Assembly: GCF_937892565.1 (NCBI RefSeq)
Contig: NZ_CALAHQ010000066.1
Coordinates: forward strand, 33,771 to 97,770
DNA length: 64,000 nt
Direction: 5' to 3'
Source of the DNA: an uncultured Roseicyclus sp.
GTDB lineage: Bacteria > Pseudomonadota > Alphaproteobacteria > Rhodobacterales > Rhodobacteraceae
Part shown: positions 11,661-20,324 of the stretch, piece by piece
Layout of the letters: each line of letters starts with the position of its first letter
Numbering within the stretch: position 1 is the first letter of the stretch
The notes under the pieces: generated by a model
The model's database searches: none
Told to the model about the DNA's origin: nothing
What the model saw: the letters and a program-made list of their open reading frames with translations, nothing else
Made by a program: the position numbers and the translations under genes

Positions 11661-12560
11661 ATGGCCGCGACGATATTGGACGGAAAAGCCTTTGCAGCCA
11701 AGGTGCGTGGGCAGGTGGCGACCCATGTCGCGGCACTCAAGGCCGGGCACGGGATCGTGCCCGGGTTGGCGGTCGTGCTGGTGGGCACGGATCCGGCCAG
11801 CCAGGTCTATGTGAAGAACAAGGGCATTCAGACAATCGAGGCCGGCATGGCGAGCCATGAGCACAAGCTCGATGCCGCCACGCCCGAGGCCGAAATTCTG
11901 GCGCTGGTTGCGCGGCTGAATGCCGATCCTGCGGTGCATGGGATCTTGGTGCAATTGCCGTTGCCGGCCCATGTGGATGCGGCCAAGGTCATCAACACCA
12001 TCGACCCGGCCAAGGATGTGGACGGCTTTCACATCTCGAATGTGGGGCTTTTGGGCACGGGGCAAAAGGCGCTGGTGCCCTGCACGCCGCTGGGCTGTCT
12101 GATGATGCTGCGCGATCATCATGGTGATCTGTCGGGGATGGAGGCGGTGGTGCTGGGCCGGTCCAACATCGTGGGCAAACCCATGGCACAGCTTTTGCTG
12201 GGGGAAAGCTGCACGGTCACGATCGCGCATTCGCGGACCCGCGATCTGGGCGCGGTGTGTCGGCGCGCCGATATTCTGGTCGCGGCCGTCGGCCGCCCAG
12301 AGATGGTCCGGGGCGACTGGATCAAGCCCGGCGCCACGGTAATCGATGTGGGGATCAACCGCGTCGCCCATCCCGAGGATGCGACCCGGACCCGGCTTGT
12401 GGGCGATTGCCATACGCAGAGTTGCGCCGAGGTCGCAGGCGCGATCACGCCTGTGCCGGGCGGCGTGGGGCCGATGACCATTGCCTGTCTGTTGGCCAAT
12501 ACGCTGACGGCCTGTTGTCGGGCGCATGGGCTAGCTGAACCTGACGGTCTGGCGGTCTGA
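11661..12560 (+). CDS. folD: Bifunctional methylene-THF dehydrogenase/methenyl-THF cyclohydrolase FolD
   Basis: A 299-residue cytoplasmic enzyme oxidising 5,10-methylene-THF to methenyl-THF with NADP and hydrolysing it to 10-formyl-THF. Seen: the catalytic YVKNK (Tyr and Lys), [10 protein letters not shown], the Rossmann GRSNIVGKP and the C-terminal [10 protein letters not shown]. The start MAATILDG at 11661, with AAGGA upstream, matches the family; the open frame from 11628 adds residues not expected. It works in the same pathway as fhs just upstream and converges on pdeM. Confidence 0.96.
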   Translation: MAATILDGKAFAAKVRGQVATHVAALKAGHGIVPGLAVVLVGTDPASQVYVKNKGIQTIEAGMASHEHKLDAATPEAEILALVARLNADPAVHGILVQLPLPAHVDAAKVINTIDPAKDVDGFHISNVGLLGTGQKALVPCTPLGCLMMLRDHHGDLSGMEAVVLGRSNIVGKPMAQLLLGESCTVTIAHSRTRDLGAVCRRADILVAAVGRPEMVRGDWIKPGATVIDVGINRVAHPEDATRTRLVGDCHTQSCAEVAGAITPVPGGVGPMTIACLLANTLTACCRAHGLAEPDGLAV

Positions 12561-12616
12561 CGGCCTGACGGCTCCCGTTGCGGGGGCGCTTGCGTCCGGG
12601 GTAGCGGCCCGTGGCA

Positions 12617-13279
12617 TCAGCGCGGCATCGGCAGCCTTACGGGCGGGGCCCCGATTGCGATCGCCTCGGCCGCGGCGCCCATCAGGCCCGACAGTTCCGG
12701 CCGGTCGCAAAACAGCCCGCCCGTATAGGCGCCATAGGCGGGCAGGATCAGCCGGGTGTCGTCAAACAAAAGGCAGCGGCGGGTGATGCTGCGTCCGCGC
12801 AATTGCAGCCGCAGCTTGGGGTGATAATGGCCCGACACCTCGCCCTGCGCGCCGGGTTCGGCGATGTGGCGAAACATCAGCGGCCCGTTGCGATGTTCGG
12901 CCAGATGGGTGCCGCCCAGATCGAGCGGGCCGGGGTCGTGATTGCCCAGAACCCAGATCCAGCGCCGCCCGGCCATCAGGCTGGTCAGATGATCGCGCAC
13001 GGGATCGGTCAAGCCCTGGGCAGCGGTCAGATCATCGAAGCTGTCGCCGAGGCAAATGACCGTTGCCGGGGCCAGAAGCGCAATGTCTTGCGCCAGCCGA
13101 TCCAGCGTTTCAACGGTTTCATAGGGTGGCAAAAGCACGCCGCCCCGCCGCGCCATGCGGTCGGATTTTCCCAGATGCAGATCCGCAACGCAGAGCAGGT
13201 CGCGCGCGGGCCAGTGGAGCCCGCCCGAGGGCAGCGCATGCAGAATTTGGGCCCGGAACACAAAGGGCAGCGCGGTCAT
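12617..13279 (-). CDS. pdeM: Ligase-associated DNA damage response endonuclease PdeM
   Basis: A 220-residue calcineurin-like metallophosphoesterase. Metal-binding motifs are in the usual order: DLHLGK, GDSFDD, GNHD and GHYHP. The family is predicted to act with an Lhr-type helicase in a DNA repair module. Its ATG overlaps the stop of the upstream helicase gene (ATGA), so the two are co-translated. The ATP-dependent ligase and beta-lactamase-fold exonuclease that accompany these genes in many bacteria are not in this window. The repair role is inferred from the family and neighbour. Confidence 0.88.
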   Translation of the reverse strand: MTALPFVFRAQILHALPSGGLHWPARDLLCVADLHLGKSDRMARRGGVLLPPYETVETLDRLAQDIALLAPATVICLGDSFDDLTAAQGLTDPVRDHLTSLMAGRRWIWVLGNHDPGPLDLGGTHLAEHRNGPLMFRHIAEPGAQGEVSGHYHPKLRLQLRGRSITRRCLLFDDTRLILPAYGAYTGGLFCDRPELSGLMGAAAEAIAIGAPPVRLPMPR

Positions 13280-15702
13280 GACCGGGGCGCTTCGGTCAGG
13301 CCGGCGGTGGCCATCAGGCGCGCGGCCTCGGCCTCGAGCAGGCGCTGGTCGGCCATGCCCGCGATGGGCACGCGGCCGGGTTCAAGAAACAGGGGCGCGG
13401 CCAGCGGGCTGACGCGGTCCAGCCGCAGATGGTCGATCCGGTCGCCGATGCGCGCCAGCATCGCCTCGATCCGGCCGAAATCGACCAGACCGCGCATCGC
13501 CTCGGCCCTTGTGATGTCAAGCATGACATGGCCAGGGTCATATTTGCGCAGCGTGTCATAAAGGATGTCGGTCGAAACTGTCGCTTGTCGGCCCGATTTT
13601 CGTGGCCCGCCGGGCTGGTTGCGTTCGATCAGCCCCGCGATGATCGCGCTGGCCTTGAAGGTGCGTTTCATCACGGCGTTGTCGGCCAGCCATGCGGTCA
13701 TGGTGTCAATCAGATTGTCGCGGGAAAACAGGTGTTTGGGATCGCCCGGTGCCCGCAGGCCCCAGATCAGCGTGGCATAGTCGGTGGCCACGAAGCCCAT
13801 GGGGTCAAGGCCCAGATCCTCCATCCGTTTGGTGATCAACAGGCCCAGCGTCTGTTGCGCGTTCCGCCCGGCAAAGCCATAGGCCACGACATGTTCGCGC
13901 CCGTCATGGGCAAAGCTTTCCACCAGAAGCCGGTCACGTTCCGGCAGCCGCGACACCCGGCGCTGAAGCGCGAGCCAGTCGCGGGTGTGTTGCGGCAGAT
14001 CGGGCCAGTCGGTTTGCGCGAACATCGCCAGAATCCGCTCGCTGAGCTGGGTTGAGGTGGCGAATTTCGTGCCCATGAAGGTGGCGATCTTGGGCTTTTG
14101 GGTGGGTGTGCGGCTGACCTCGACCACCAGATCGCGCATGCCTTCGTAGCGCACGATCTGACCGCCGATCAGAAAGGTGTCGCCGCGCTTGAGCATGGCG
14201 GCAAAATATTCCTCCACCTCGCCCAACGGCGCCCCGCCCCGGGTTTTCTGATAGCGGACCTGCATCTTGTCGGCATCCACGATGGTGCCGATGTTCATGC
14301 GGATGCGCAGCGCCCGGCGCGGATCGCGCAACTGCCACAGCCCATCGGGGCGCTGGACCAGCCGTTGCCATTGATCATAGGCCCGCAGCGCATAGCCCCC
14401 GGTCGCCGCGAAATCGAGGCAGCGCTCAAAGCTTTCGCGCGACAGGTTCGCATAGGCCCCTGCGGTGCGGATTTCCGCAAACAGGTCATCGGCATCGAAA
14501 GGTCCGGCCGCGGCACGGATCAGGATATGCTGGCACAGCACATCGAGCGGGCCGTCATGGTCGCTGTCGCCATCCAGCGTATGGTCGCGCACGGCATCCA
14601 GCGCGGCCTTGCATTCGATCACCTCGAAGCGGTTGGCGGGCACGATCAGCGCCTTGGACGGCGCGTTGTAGCGGTGGTTGGCGCGCCCGATCCGTTGCAC
14701 CAGCCGCTTGACGTTTTTTGGCGCGCCGATCTGGATCACCAGATCGACATCGCCCCAATCGATCCCCAGATCGAGCGATCCCGTGCACACGATTGCTCTC
14801 AATTTTCCTTCGACCATCGCCTGTTCGACGCGGTCGCGCTGTTCGCGCGCCAGCGCGCCGTGATGGATGCCGATGGGCAATTGCGCATCATTGGCCAGCC
14901 ACAGATGGTGAAAGAACAGCTCGGCCTGCGCGCGGGTGTTGTGAAAGATCAGCGTGGTGCGATGGCGCTTGATCTCTTCCAGCACGGCCGGAATGGCATA
15001 ACGGCCACCGCCGCCCGCCCACGGGGGGGGCGCATCGGTTTGCAGCATGGCGATGTCGGGGTCGGGGCCGGGATCAGCCAGCAAGATGGCGCAAGGATCG
15101 GGGTGGCGGGCAAGGATGCGGGCGATGGCGGGCGGGTCTTCGACGGTGGCCGACAGACCCACACGGCGCAGACCGGGGGCCAGCGCCGACAGCCGCGAGA
15201 GCGCCAGCATCAGCTGATCGCCCCGCTTGCTTTCGGCCAGCGCGTGCACCTCATCGACGATGACGCGGCTGAGCCCGGCAAAGATGCGCTCTGCATCAGG
15301 GTAAGACACCAGTAACGCAAGGCTTTCGGGGGTGGTCAACAAGATATGCGGCGGGTCGGCGCGCTGGCGCCGCTTGACATGGGCGGTGGTGTCGCCGGTC
15401 CGGTCCTCGACCCGGATCGGCAGGCCCATCTGTGCGATGGGGCCGGTCAGGTTGCGCTTGATGTCGGCGGCCAGCGCCTTGAGCGGGCTGATATAGAGCG
15501 TGTGCAGCCCTGTGTGGCGTCCATCGGCAAGCTCTGCCAGCGTGGGCAGAAACCCCGCCATGGTCTTGCCCCCGCCGGTGGGCGCGATCAGCAACTGGCA
15601 GGGCGCACCGGCACAATCCAGCATCGCTTGCTGGTGTGGGTGGATCGACCAGCCGCGCGTGGCGAACCAGCCGGTGATCTGAGGGGGAAGGGGGCGCGTC
15701 AT
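13276..15702 (-). CDS. Ligase-associated DNA damage response DEXH-box helicase (Lhr-like)
   Basis: An 808-residue superfamily 2 helicase. Motif Q region IHPHQQAML is followed by Walker A APTGGGKT, motif II VDEVHAL, SATVEDP and the C-terminal RecA motif QRIGRANHRY; the remainder is the winged-helix/Lhr-specific region. The whole resembles the Lhr-core helicases that unwind RNA:DNA hybrids with 3' to 5' polarity. The start is uncertain: MTRPLPPQ at 15702 begins at the domain, while ATGs at 15720 and 15738 are in frame; none has a good ribosome site. It forms a two-gene operon with pdeM. Confidence 0.9.
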   Translation of the reverse strand: MTRPLPPQITGWFATRGWSIHPHQQAMLDCAGAPCQLLIAPTGGGKTMAGFLPTLAELADGRHTGLHTLYISPLKALAADIKRNLTGPIAQMGLPIRVEDRTGDTTAHVKRRQRADPPHILLTTPESLALLVSYPDAERIFAGLSRVIVDEVHALAESKRGDQLMLALSRLSALAPGLRRVGLSATVEDPPAIARILARHPDPCAILLADPGPDPDIAMLQTDAPPPWAGGGGRYAIPAVLEEIKRHRTTLIFHNTRAQAELFFHHLWLANDAQLPIGIHHGALAREQRDRVEQAMVEGKLRAIVCTGSLDLGIDWGDVDLVIQIGAPKNVKRLVQRIGRANHRYNAPSKALIVPANRFEVIECKAALDAVRDHTLDGDSDHDGPLDVLCQHILIRAAAGPFDADDLFAEIRTAGAYANLSRESFERCLDFAATGGYALRAYDQWQRLVQRPDGLWQLRDPRRALRIRMNIGTIVDADKMQVRYQKTRGGAPLGEVEEYFAAMLKRGDTFLIGGQIVRYEGMRDLVVEVSRTPTQKPKIATFMGTKFATSTQLSERILAMFAQTDWPDLPQHTRDWLALQRRVSRLPERDRLLVESFAHDGREHVVAYGFAGRNAQQTLGLLITKRMEDLGLDPMGFVATDYATLIWGLRAPGDPKHLFSRDNLIDTMTAWLADNAVMKRTFKASAIIAGLIERNQPGGPRKSGRQATVSTDILYDTLRKYDPGHVMLDITRAEAMRGLVDFGRIEAMLARIGDRIDHLRLDRVSPLAAPLFLEPGRVPIAGMADQRLLEAEAARLMATAGLTEAPRS

Positions 15703-15826
15703 GGGATGCAAGATAGCCATGCGCGCGGGCTTTGCCATGGGGGGTAAGTTTTCGCGTCCGGCTCTTGGCAATCGTGCTTGATCGCATCCGGTTGGCGGCC
15801 TGATGCGCGGTCTGGCCCGGCCCCAT

Positions 15827-15856
15827 ATGAAAACGGCCCGCTTTCGCGGACCGTTT
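15827..15856 (-). terminator. Terminator-like hairpin after scoB
   Basis: AAACGGCCCGC at 15831-15841 pairs with GCGGACCGTTT at 15846-15856 (one mismatch, TTTC loop). Read on the minus strand the stem is followed by TTTTC, 27 bases past the scoB stop. Confidence 0.7.
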
Positions 15857-15882
15857 CAGATCGTGCCAAGGTCTGTCGGGGC

Positions 15883-16512
15883 TCAGTTGACCAGCGTCGC
15901 CTCGGTCGCGGCGCGGAGGTCACCTTCGGTCACACCATCGGCCAGTTCCAAAAGCTTCAGGCCACCGGGAACCACCTCGAGCACACCCATATTGGTGATG
16001 ATCAGATCGACCACGCCCGTGCCGGTCAGCGGCAGGGTGCAGGATTTCAGCACCTTTGATTCGCCATGCTTGTTGGCGTGATCCATGACGACGACCACGC
16101 GGCCCACACCGGCCACCAGATCCATCGCGCCGCCCATGCCCTTCACGAGCTTGCCGGGGATCATCCAATTGGCAAGATCGCCGCTTTCCGACACCTCCAT
16201 CGCGCCCAGGATCGCCATGGCGATCTTGCCGCCCCGGATCATGCCAAAGGACGCCGCGCTGTCGAAATAAGCGGTGTGGGGCAATTCGGTGATCGTCTGC
16301 TTGCCGGCATTGATCAGATCGGCGTCTTCCTCGCCCGCGAACGGGAAAGGGCCCATGCCGAGCATGCCGTTTTCCGATTGCAGCGTCACGGTGATGCCAT
16401 CGGGGATGTAGTTCGACACCAAGGTCGGGATGCCGATGCCAAGGTTCACATACATCCCGTCGCGCAGTTCCTTTGCCGCACGCGCGGCCATCTGGTTGCG
16501 GTCCCAAGGCAT
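15883..16512 (-). CDS. scoB: 3-oxoacid CoA-transferase subunit B
   Basis: A 209-residue beta subunit of succinyl-CoA:3-ketoacid CoA-transferase, which moves CoA from succinyl-CoA to acetoacetate or a related keto acid. The catalytic Glu47 lies in QSENGMLGMGP, and NLGIGIPTLVSNYIP is the family motif. Its ATG overlaps the scoA stop by one base (TAATG), as expected for a stoichiometric heteromer. Substrate preference (acetoacetate versus 3-oxoadipate) cannot be settled from sequence alone, but no beta-ketoadipate genes are nearby. Confidence 0.93.
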   Translation of the reverse strand: MPWDRNQMAARAAKELRDGMYVNLGIGIPTLVSNYIPDGITVTLQSENGMLGMGPFPFAGEEDADLINAGKQTITELPHTAYFDSAASFGMIRGGKIAMAILGAMEVSESGDLANWMIPGKLVKGMGGAMDLVAGVGRVVVVMDHANKHGESKVLKSCTLPLTGTGVVDLIITNMGVLEVVPGGLKLLELADGVTEGDLRAATEATLVN

Positions 16513-17216
16513 TATGCTGTCTCCCTCTGGCGAACGGTGCGTTGCTCGATCCGCTTTTCATGTGTCCCTTGGATCAGGCGGTGCACATAGATGCCCGGTA
16601 AATGAATGGTGTCGGGGTCGAGCGAGCCTGTCGGCACGATCTCCTCGACCTCCATGATGCAGATGCGCCCACACATGGCGGCGGGCGGGTTGAAGTTGCG
16701 GGCGGTCTTGCGGAACACGGCGTTGCCGGTTGCATCGGCTTTCCACGCCTTGACGATGGCGAGATCGGCGAAAATCCCGCGTTCGAGGATGTAATCCTGC
16801 CCGTCGAAGGTTTTCACCTCTTTGCCCTCGGCAATCACGGTGCCGACGCCCGTCTTGGTGTAAAAGCCGGGAATGCCCGCGCCGCCCGCGCGCATCCGCT
16901 CGGCCAGCGTGCCTTGGGGGTTGAATTCCAGTTCCAGCTCGCCCGACAAATATTGGCGCATGAATTCGGCGTTCTCGCCCACATAGGACGACATCATCTT
17001 CTTGATCTGGCGGGTGGCCAAAAGCTTGCCCAAGCCGAAATCATCAACCCCCGCATTGTTGGACGCGACGGTCAGATCCTTGGTGCCCGCCGCGACAATC
17101 CCGTCGATCAACAATTCGGGAATACCACATAGCCCAAAGCCGCCCGCCGCGATCAGCATGCCGTCAAACAGCACCCCATCGAGTGCTTCCGCCGCTGAGC
17201 CATAGATCTTTTTCAT
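16512..17216 (-). CDS. scoA: 3-oxoacid CoA-transferase subunit A
   Basis: A 234-residue alpha subunit of the CoA-transferase. The CoA-binding motif [16 protein letters not shown] is at about residues 25-40, followed by [15 protein letters not shown] and the Gly-rich [15 protein letters not shown]. It is the first gene of the scoA-scoB unit; the HDAC-like gene upstream points the same way across a 67-base gap and may or may not be cotranscribed. The pair would allow use of acetoacetate or turnover of PHB-derived acetoacetate. Confidence 0.93.
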   Translation of the reverse strand: MKKIYGSAAEALDGVLFDGMLIAAGGFGLCGIPELLIDGIVAAGTKDLTVASNNAGVDDFGLGKLLATRQIKKMMSSYVGENAEFMRQYLSGELELEFNPQGTLAERMRAGGAGIPGFYTKTGVGTVIAEGKEVKTFDGQDYILERGIFADLAIVKAWKADATGNAVFRKTARNFNPPAAMCGRICIMEVEEIVPTGSLDPDTIHLPGIYVHRLIQGTHEKRIEQRTVRQRETA

Positions 17217-17283
17217 TGCGATCTTCCTTCAACACGAATTCGGGCGCACCCTGCCGCCGCGCTGCGGCGAAGTCAACGGAGCC

Positions 17284-18390
17284 TCAGGGGTCAAGGGCTG
17301 CTTCCATCTCGGCCAACAAGCCAGAGCAATAGGCCTCGAACCTTGGGCCGGGCTGCTGGCTGTCGATGCGGTCCTTCAGCGGATCGGGTGCGGTGATGTC
17401 GCTGCCTGACAGGGTCTCCAGCACGGCGTGGCCACAAAAGGGAACATGCGCCTCGGAATAGCCGCCTTCATGGGTCAGCATCAGCCGCCCTTCGCACAGA
17501 TCGGCGGCGGCCGCCATCGTCATGGCGGTCATCTTGCGAAACGTGTCCGAGCCCGCCATCATCCGCCCCAGCGGGTCGACGGCCGAGGCATCAAAGCCAC
17601 AAGCCACCACGATTGCATCGGGTTGAAAGGCATAAAGCTGCGGGATCACCAGCCGTTCGAAGGCCTCCAGATAGGTGGTATGCCCAGTTCCGGGGGGCAG
17701 AGGCAGGTTGAGGTTGAACCCCAGGCCGGCACCCGCGCCGCGATCCTCGAAATCGCCCGAATCGCGCGGATAGTTGCGTTCCTGATGGATCGAGATGGTC
17801 AGCGTGTCAGGGCGCTCGTAATAGATCGCCTCGGTGCCGTTGCCGTGATGCACATCCCAATCGATCACCGCGATCCGGTCGGCCAACCCCGCGGCGCGCG
17901 CGGATTCGAGCGCGATGGCAATGTTGTTCAACAGACAAAATCCGTTGGGAAAATCCGGCAGGCAATGATGCCCCGGTGGGCGTGACAGCGCATAGGCATT
18001 GTCAAGCCGCCCCTGCAGCACATCGAACAGTGCTGCCTTGGTCAGCCCGGCGGACAGCGCCGCGATGTCATAGCCATCCGCGCCAAAAGGGGTGCGCAAG
18101 CCCAATTCCCCGCCGCCTTCGGCACATTTCTGTCGAAACAGATCGATGTAATGGCGCGGATGGATGCGCAAGATATCCTCATGGGTGGCGGGGGCGGCGC
18201 CGGGCGTGGCCAGATCGGCGATCAGCCCGGTCACTTCGACCAGATTGCGAAAGCGCCGCTTGGTTTCGGGATTTTCGGGCAGCCCGCTGCCCGTTGCGGG
18301 CTGCATCAGCCCGCCGACAGGCACCAGAAAACTGTAGTTGCCGCCAGAGTGCCAAAAGCAGCGTTCATTGACGAAAAATCCGGTGGCCAT
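17284..18390 (-). CDS. Histone deacetylase-like amidohydrolase (class II HDAC family)
   Basis: A 368-residue zinc-dependent deacetylase of the arginase/deacetylase fold. All catalytic features are present: His141-His142 in PPGHH, Asp179 and His181 in DWDVHHGNGT, Asp267 in ACGFDASAVDP, and the transition-state Tyr311 in THEGGYSE. Bacterial relatives act on acetylpolyamines, acetyl-lysine or acetylated small molecules, so the substrate is open. It precedes scoAB on the same strand; an acetyl or acyl metabolism link is only inferred. Confidence 0.88.
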   Translation of the reverse strand: MATGFFVNERCFWHSGGNYSFLVPVGGLMQPATGSGLPENPETKRRFRNLVEVTGLIADLATPGAAPATHEDILRIHPRHYIDLFRQKCAEGGGELGLRTPFGADGYDIAALSAGLTKAALFDVLQGRLDNAYALSRPPGHHCLPDFPNGFCLLNNIAIALESARAAGLADRIAVIDWDVHHGNGTEAIYYERPDTLTISIHQERNYPRDSGDFEDRGAGAGLGFNLNLPLPPGTGHTTYLEAFERLVIPQLYAFQPDAIVVACGFDASAVDPLGRMMAGSDTFRKMTAMTMAAAADLCEGRLMLTHEGGYSEAHVPFCGHAVLETLSGSDITAPDPLKDRIDSQQPGPRFEAYCSGLLAEMEAALDP

Positions 18391-18506
18391 GCTGTCTTCC
18401 CCCTATCCCATGCCGCAGTATGGGCGGGTCCACCGGGATCTGTCCATGGAAATGGCGCCCTGTGGACAACTGTGGGGACAGATTGGATAAGCATAAGCCG
18501 CTGACC

Positions 18507-18743
18507 CTAGCGTTCCAGCCGATAGACCCCTTCGGGAAGGTCAAGTGCTGCGGCCAGATCATGCAACTGGGCGATGGATAGGGTGACGACCTGTTCCGTG
18601 TTGGTGCGCGGATCATATTGGGTGATCGTCACACATTCGGCAAAGGCCGCGATGGCGACATCCTCAAGCAAGGGCTGGCCGTTTTCCCCCTCATCGACAA
18701 GGGTGATCACGGTGGCGTCGAACTCGTGTTCGATGGTGAACAT
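18507..18743 (-). CDS. Small conserved hypothetical protein
   Basis: A 78-residue acidic protein with no cysteine pair, signal peptide or membrane helix. Its pattern (MFTIEHEFDATVITLVDEG, then alternating hydrophobic strands and a C-terminal helix LHDLAAALDLPEGVYRLER) looks like a small alpha/beta domain. I recall similar short proteins in Rhodobacterales but know no function. It lies 9 bases downstream of the DCC-family gene on the same strand, so the two probably share a transcript. Confidence 0.75.
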   Translation of the reverse strand: MFTIEHEFDATVITLVDEGENGQPLLEDVAIAAFAECVTITQYDPRTNTEQVVTLSIAQLHDLAAALDLPEGVYRLER

Positions 18744-18752
18744 GGATGAAGC

Positions 18753-19145
18753 CTATGGTTGAGTGCCATCGCTCGCAAGGCCCCGCGCATCACGGCGCGC
18801 CTGGCGGTGATACAGCCACGGGGCCGCAATGCGGTTGTAGATCAGATCGGCCAAACTGCGCAGACCGGGCAGCATGACCAGCCTGGCCACCCAACCCATC
18901 CCCGGCAATGCAGCCCAGATCGCCGCAAACGCAGGTATGCCGCTGATGATCCGCCCATCGGGCAGTGCCGCATGCATGCGCCGCTTGGCCTGATCCGGGG
19001 TCAGTTGCCAAAGCCCCAGATCGGCGGTGTTGAGATCTTCGAACAGCAGCGGCGCGCGTGTCTTTTCGGCGCGGGCGCGATAATGGGCGATCTCGGCCCG
19101 GCAGATCGGGCAGCGGTCGTTGTAAAGGATGCGCGTGATTGCCAT
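18753..19145 (-). CDS. DCC-family thiol-disulfide oxidoreductase-like protein (DUF393)
   Basis: A 130-residue protein of the DUF393/DCC family. The diagnostic YNDRCPICRAEI near the N terminus has the CxxC pair Cys12-Cys15, followed by the conserved FEDLN and GIPAFAAIWAALPG segments. No signal peptide is seen, so it is probably cytoplasmic or membrane-associated through its hydrophobic C-terminal half. The start used is the ATG at 19145, which puts the CxxC where the family has it; a GTG three codons upstream is possible. It is transcribed away from the M48 protease gene. Confidence 0.85.
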   Translation of the reverse strand: MAITRILYNDRCPICRAEIAHYRARAEKTRAPLLFEDLNTADLGLWQLTPDQAKRRMHAALPDGRIISGIPAFAAIWAALPGMGWVARLVMLPGLRSLADLIYNRIAAPWLYHRQARRDARGLASDGTQP

Positions 19146-19264
19146 GCCCTGCACCTATCGCAGGCGCGCCGTGGGTCAAGCGCAGGGATCACCCATAAGA
19201 CCACAATGCCGTGATGGGGGCTGGACGGCGCCCAAGGGCTGGTTAGGCTTGGCGGATCTGGAAA

Positions 19265-19978
19265 ATGAGACCCCGCATGCAGCGTTTTGCCCTGTATCTC
19301 GGACTGGCAATTGCCCTGGCGGGCTGTGTGCCGATGGCCGCGCCCCCGGTCGCATCCGCCCCAAGGCTTGGGCCAGAGCAGGCGCTGGAAAATTTCCGCG
19401 AGGTGATTGCGCGCGTCGAGCCTGTCGCCGAACAGCTGTGCCGCGAACAAACCCCCGATCAGCGGTGCGACTTTGCCATCTATGTCGACCGCGCGCCGCG
19501 CAGCGGGGTAAATGCCTTTCACACCATCGACGATGCAGGCCGCCCTGCCATCATCTTTACCGTCGCCCTGATCGCTGTGGCCGCAAATGTCGATGAGCTG
19601 GCCTATGTCATGGGCCATGAGGCGGGCCACCATATCGGACGCCATCTGCCGCAGGCCCGCGCCAGCGCCCATCTGGGCGCCGAGGTCTTTGCCCAGATCG
19701 CGCGCGCGGGCGGTGTCAGCGAGCGTGCCGTGGGCGAGGCCGCACAGATCGGCGCAGTGGTGGCCGCCCGCCAATTCACCCGGCAGGCGGAATTGGAAGC
19801 CGACGCCATTGGCACGATCATCGCCTTGCGGGCGGGCTATGACCCTTTGCGCGGGGCGGCGTTCTTTGAACGCCTGCCCGATCCTGCCCGCAGCTTTCTG
19901 GCCACCCACCCGCCCAATGCGCTGCGCATGGAAACGGTGCGCCGCACGCTGGCCGAGGCGCGCCGCCCCGGTCCTTGA
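19265..19978 (+). CDS. M48-family metalloprotease, lipoprotein
   Basis: A 237-residue periplasmic lipoprotein protease. The lipobox LAGC gives lipidated Cys21; the zinc motif HEAGH is at residues 118-122, and the third ligand Glu176 lies in ELEADAIG. The size fits the small single-domain M48 peptidases related to LoiP/YcaL, which act in outer-membrane quality control. An ATG at 19277 is an alternative start that would shorten the signal peptide slightly. The stop codon is overlapped by an FNR-type operator serving the next gene. Confidence 0.88.
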   Translation: MRPRMQRFALYLGLAIALAGCVPMAAPPVASAPRLGPEQALENFREVIARVEPVAEQLCREQTPDQRCDFAIYVDRAPRSGVNAFHTIDDAGRPAIIFTVALIAVAANVDELAYVMGHEAGHHIGRHLPQARASAHLGAEVFAQIARAGGVSERAVGEAAQIGAVVAARQFTRQAELEADAIGTIIALRAGYDPLRGAAFFERLPDPARSFLATHPPNALRMETVRRTLAEARRPGP

Positions 19979-19988
19979 TCTGGGTCAA
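19975..19988. promoter_or_regulatory. FNR/CRP-family operator (FnrL-type box) upstream of the DUF6455 gene
   Basis: TTGATCTGGGTCAA fits the FNR-type dyad TTGAT-N4-RTCAA with only one symmetric mismatch (GTCAA instead of ATCAA). Its centre is at 19981.5. A weak -10-like TCTAGA lies at about 20008-20013, which would place the start site near 20022 and the box at about -41, the class II activation position. The first three bases of the box fall in the end of the M48 gene. Confidence 0.7.
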
Positions 19989-20063
19989 GGTGTAGCGCCA
20001 CGCGACCTCTAGAGTTTCCCCAGTTCAATCGGCCAAACGAGGGCCGCACACGGGGAAAGACCG

Positions 20064-20318
20064 ATGCCGGGTGACAAGACCCGCGCGCAACATGCCGCGC
20101 TGATGACCCAAATGGCCCAGACGCTGGGCGTTGATCTGGATGCCGCTCAATCGCGCGGCGCGCTGTCACCCGCCGCGCACGCGGCGATGGTGACGGCTTG
20201 CACCGGTTGCGCCAACCCCAAGGCCTGTGGCCAATGGCTGGCTCACACCACAAGTGCCAAGGCTGCGCCATCCTATTGTCGCAACGGCGATCTGTTGGGC
20301 CGTCTTGCGCCGCAATAG
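20064..20318 (+). CDS. DUF6455 family protein
   Basis: An 84-residue soluble protein with no signal peptide. Four cysteines are arranged C46-x2-C49-x5-C55-x16-C72 (CTGCANPKACGQW ... YCRNGDLL), which suggests a small metal or iron-sulfur site. It resembles the DUF6455 family of Rhodobacterales, of unknown function. GGGGAAAG precedes the ATG. The FNR-type box 76 bases ahead suggests induction at low oxygen. It converges on rimO with a 6-base gap. Confidence 0.8.
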   Translation: MPGDKTRAQHAALMTQMAQTLGVDLDAAQSRGALSPAAHAAMVTACTGCANPKACGQWLAHTTSAKAAPSYCRNGDLLGRLAPQ

Positions 20319-20324
20319 GCGCGT

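Noticed and set aside
9789..12527. A 912-codon open frame on the minus strand opposite fhs and folD
   Set aside because: It is antisense to two unambiguous genes, is His/Arg-rich low-complexity sequence typical of GC-skewed shadow frames, and matches no family.
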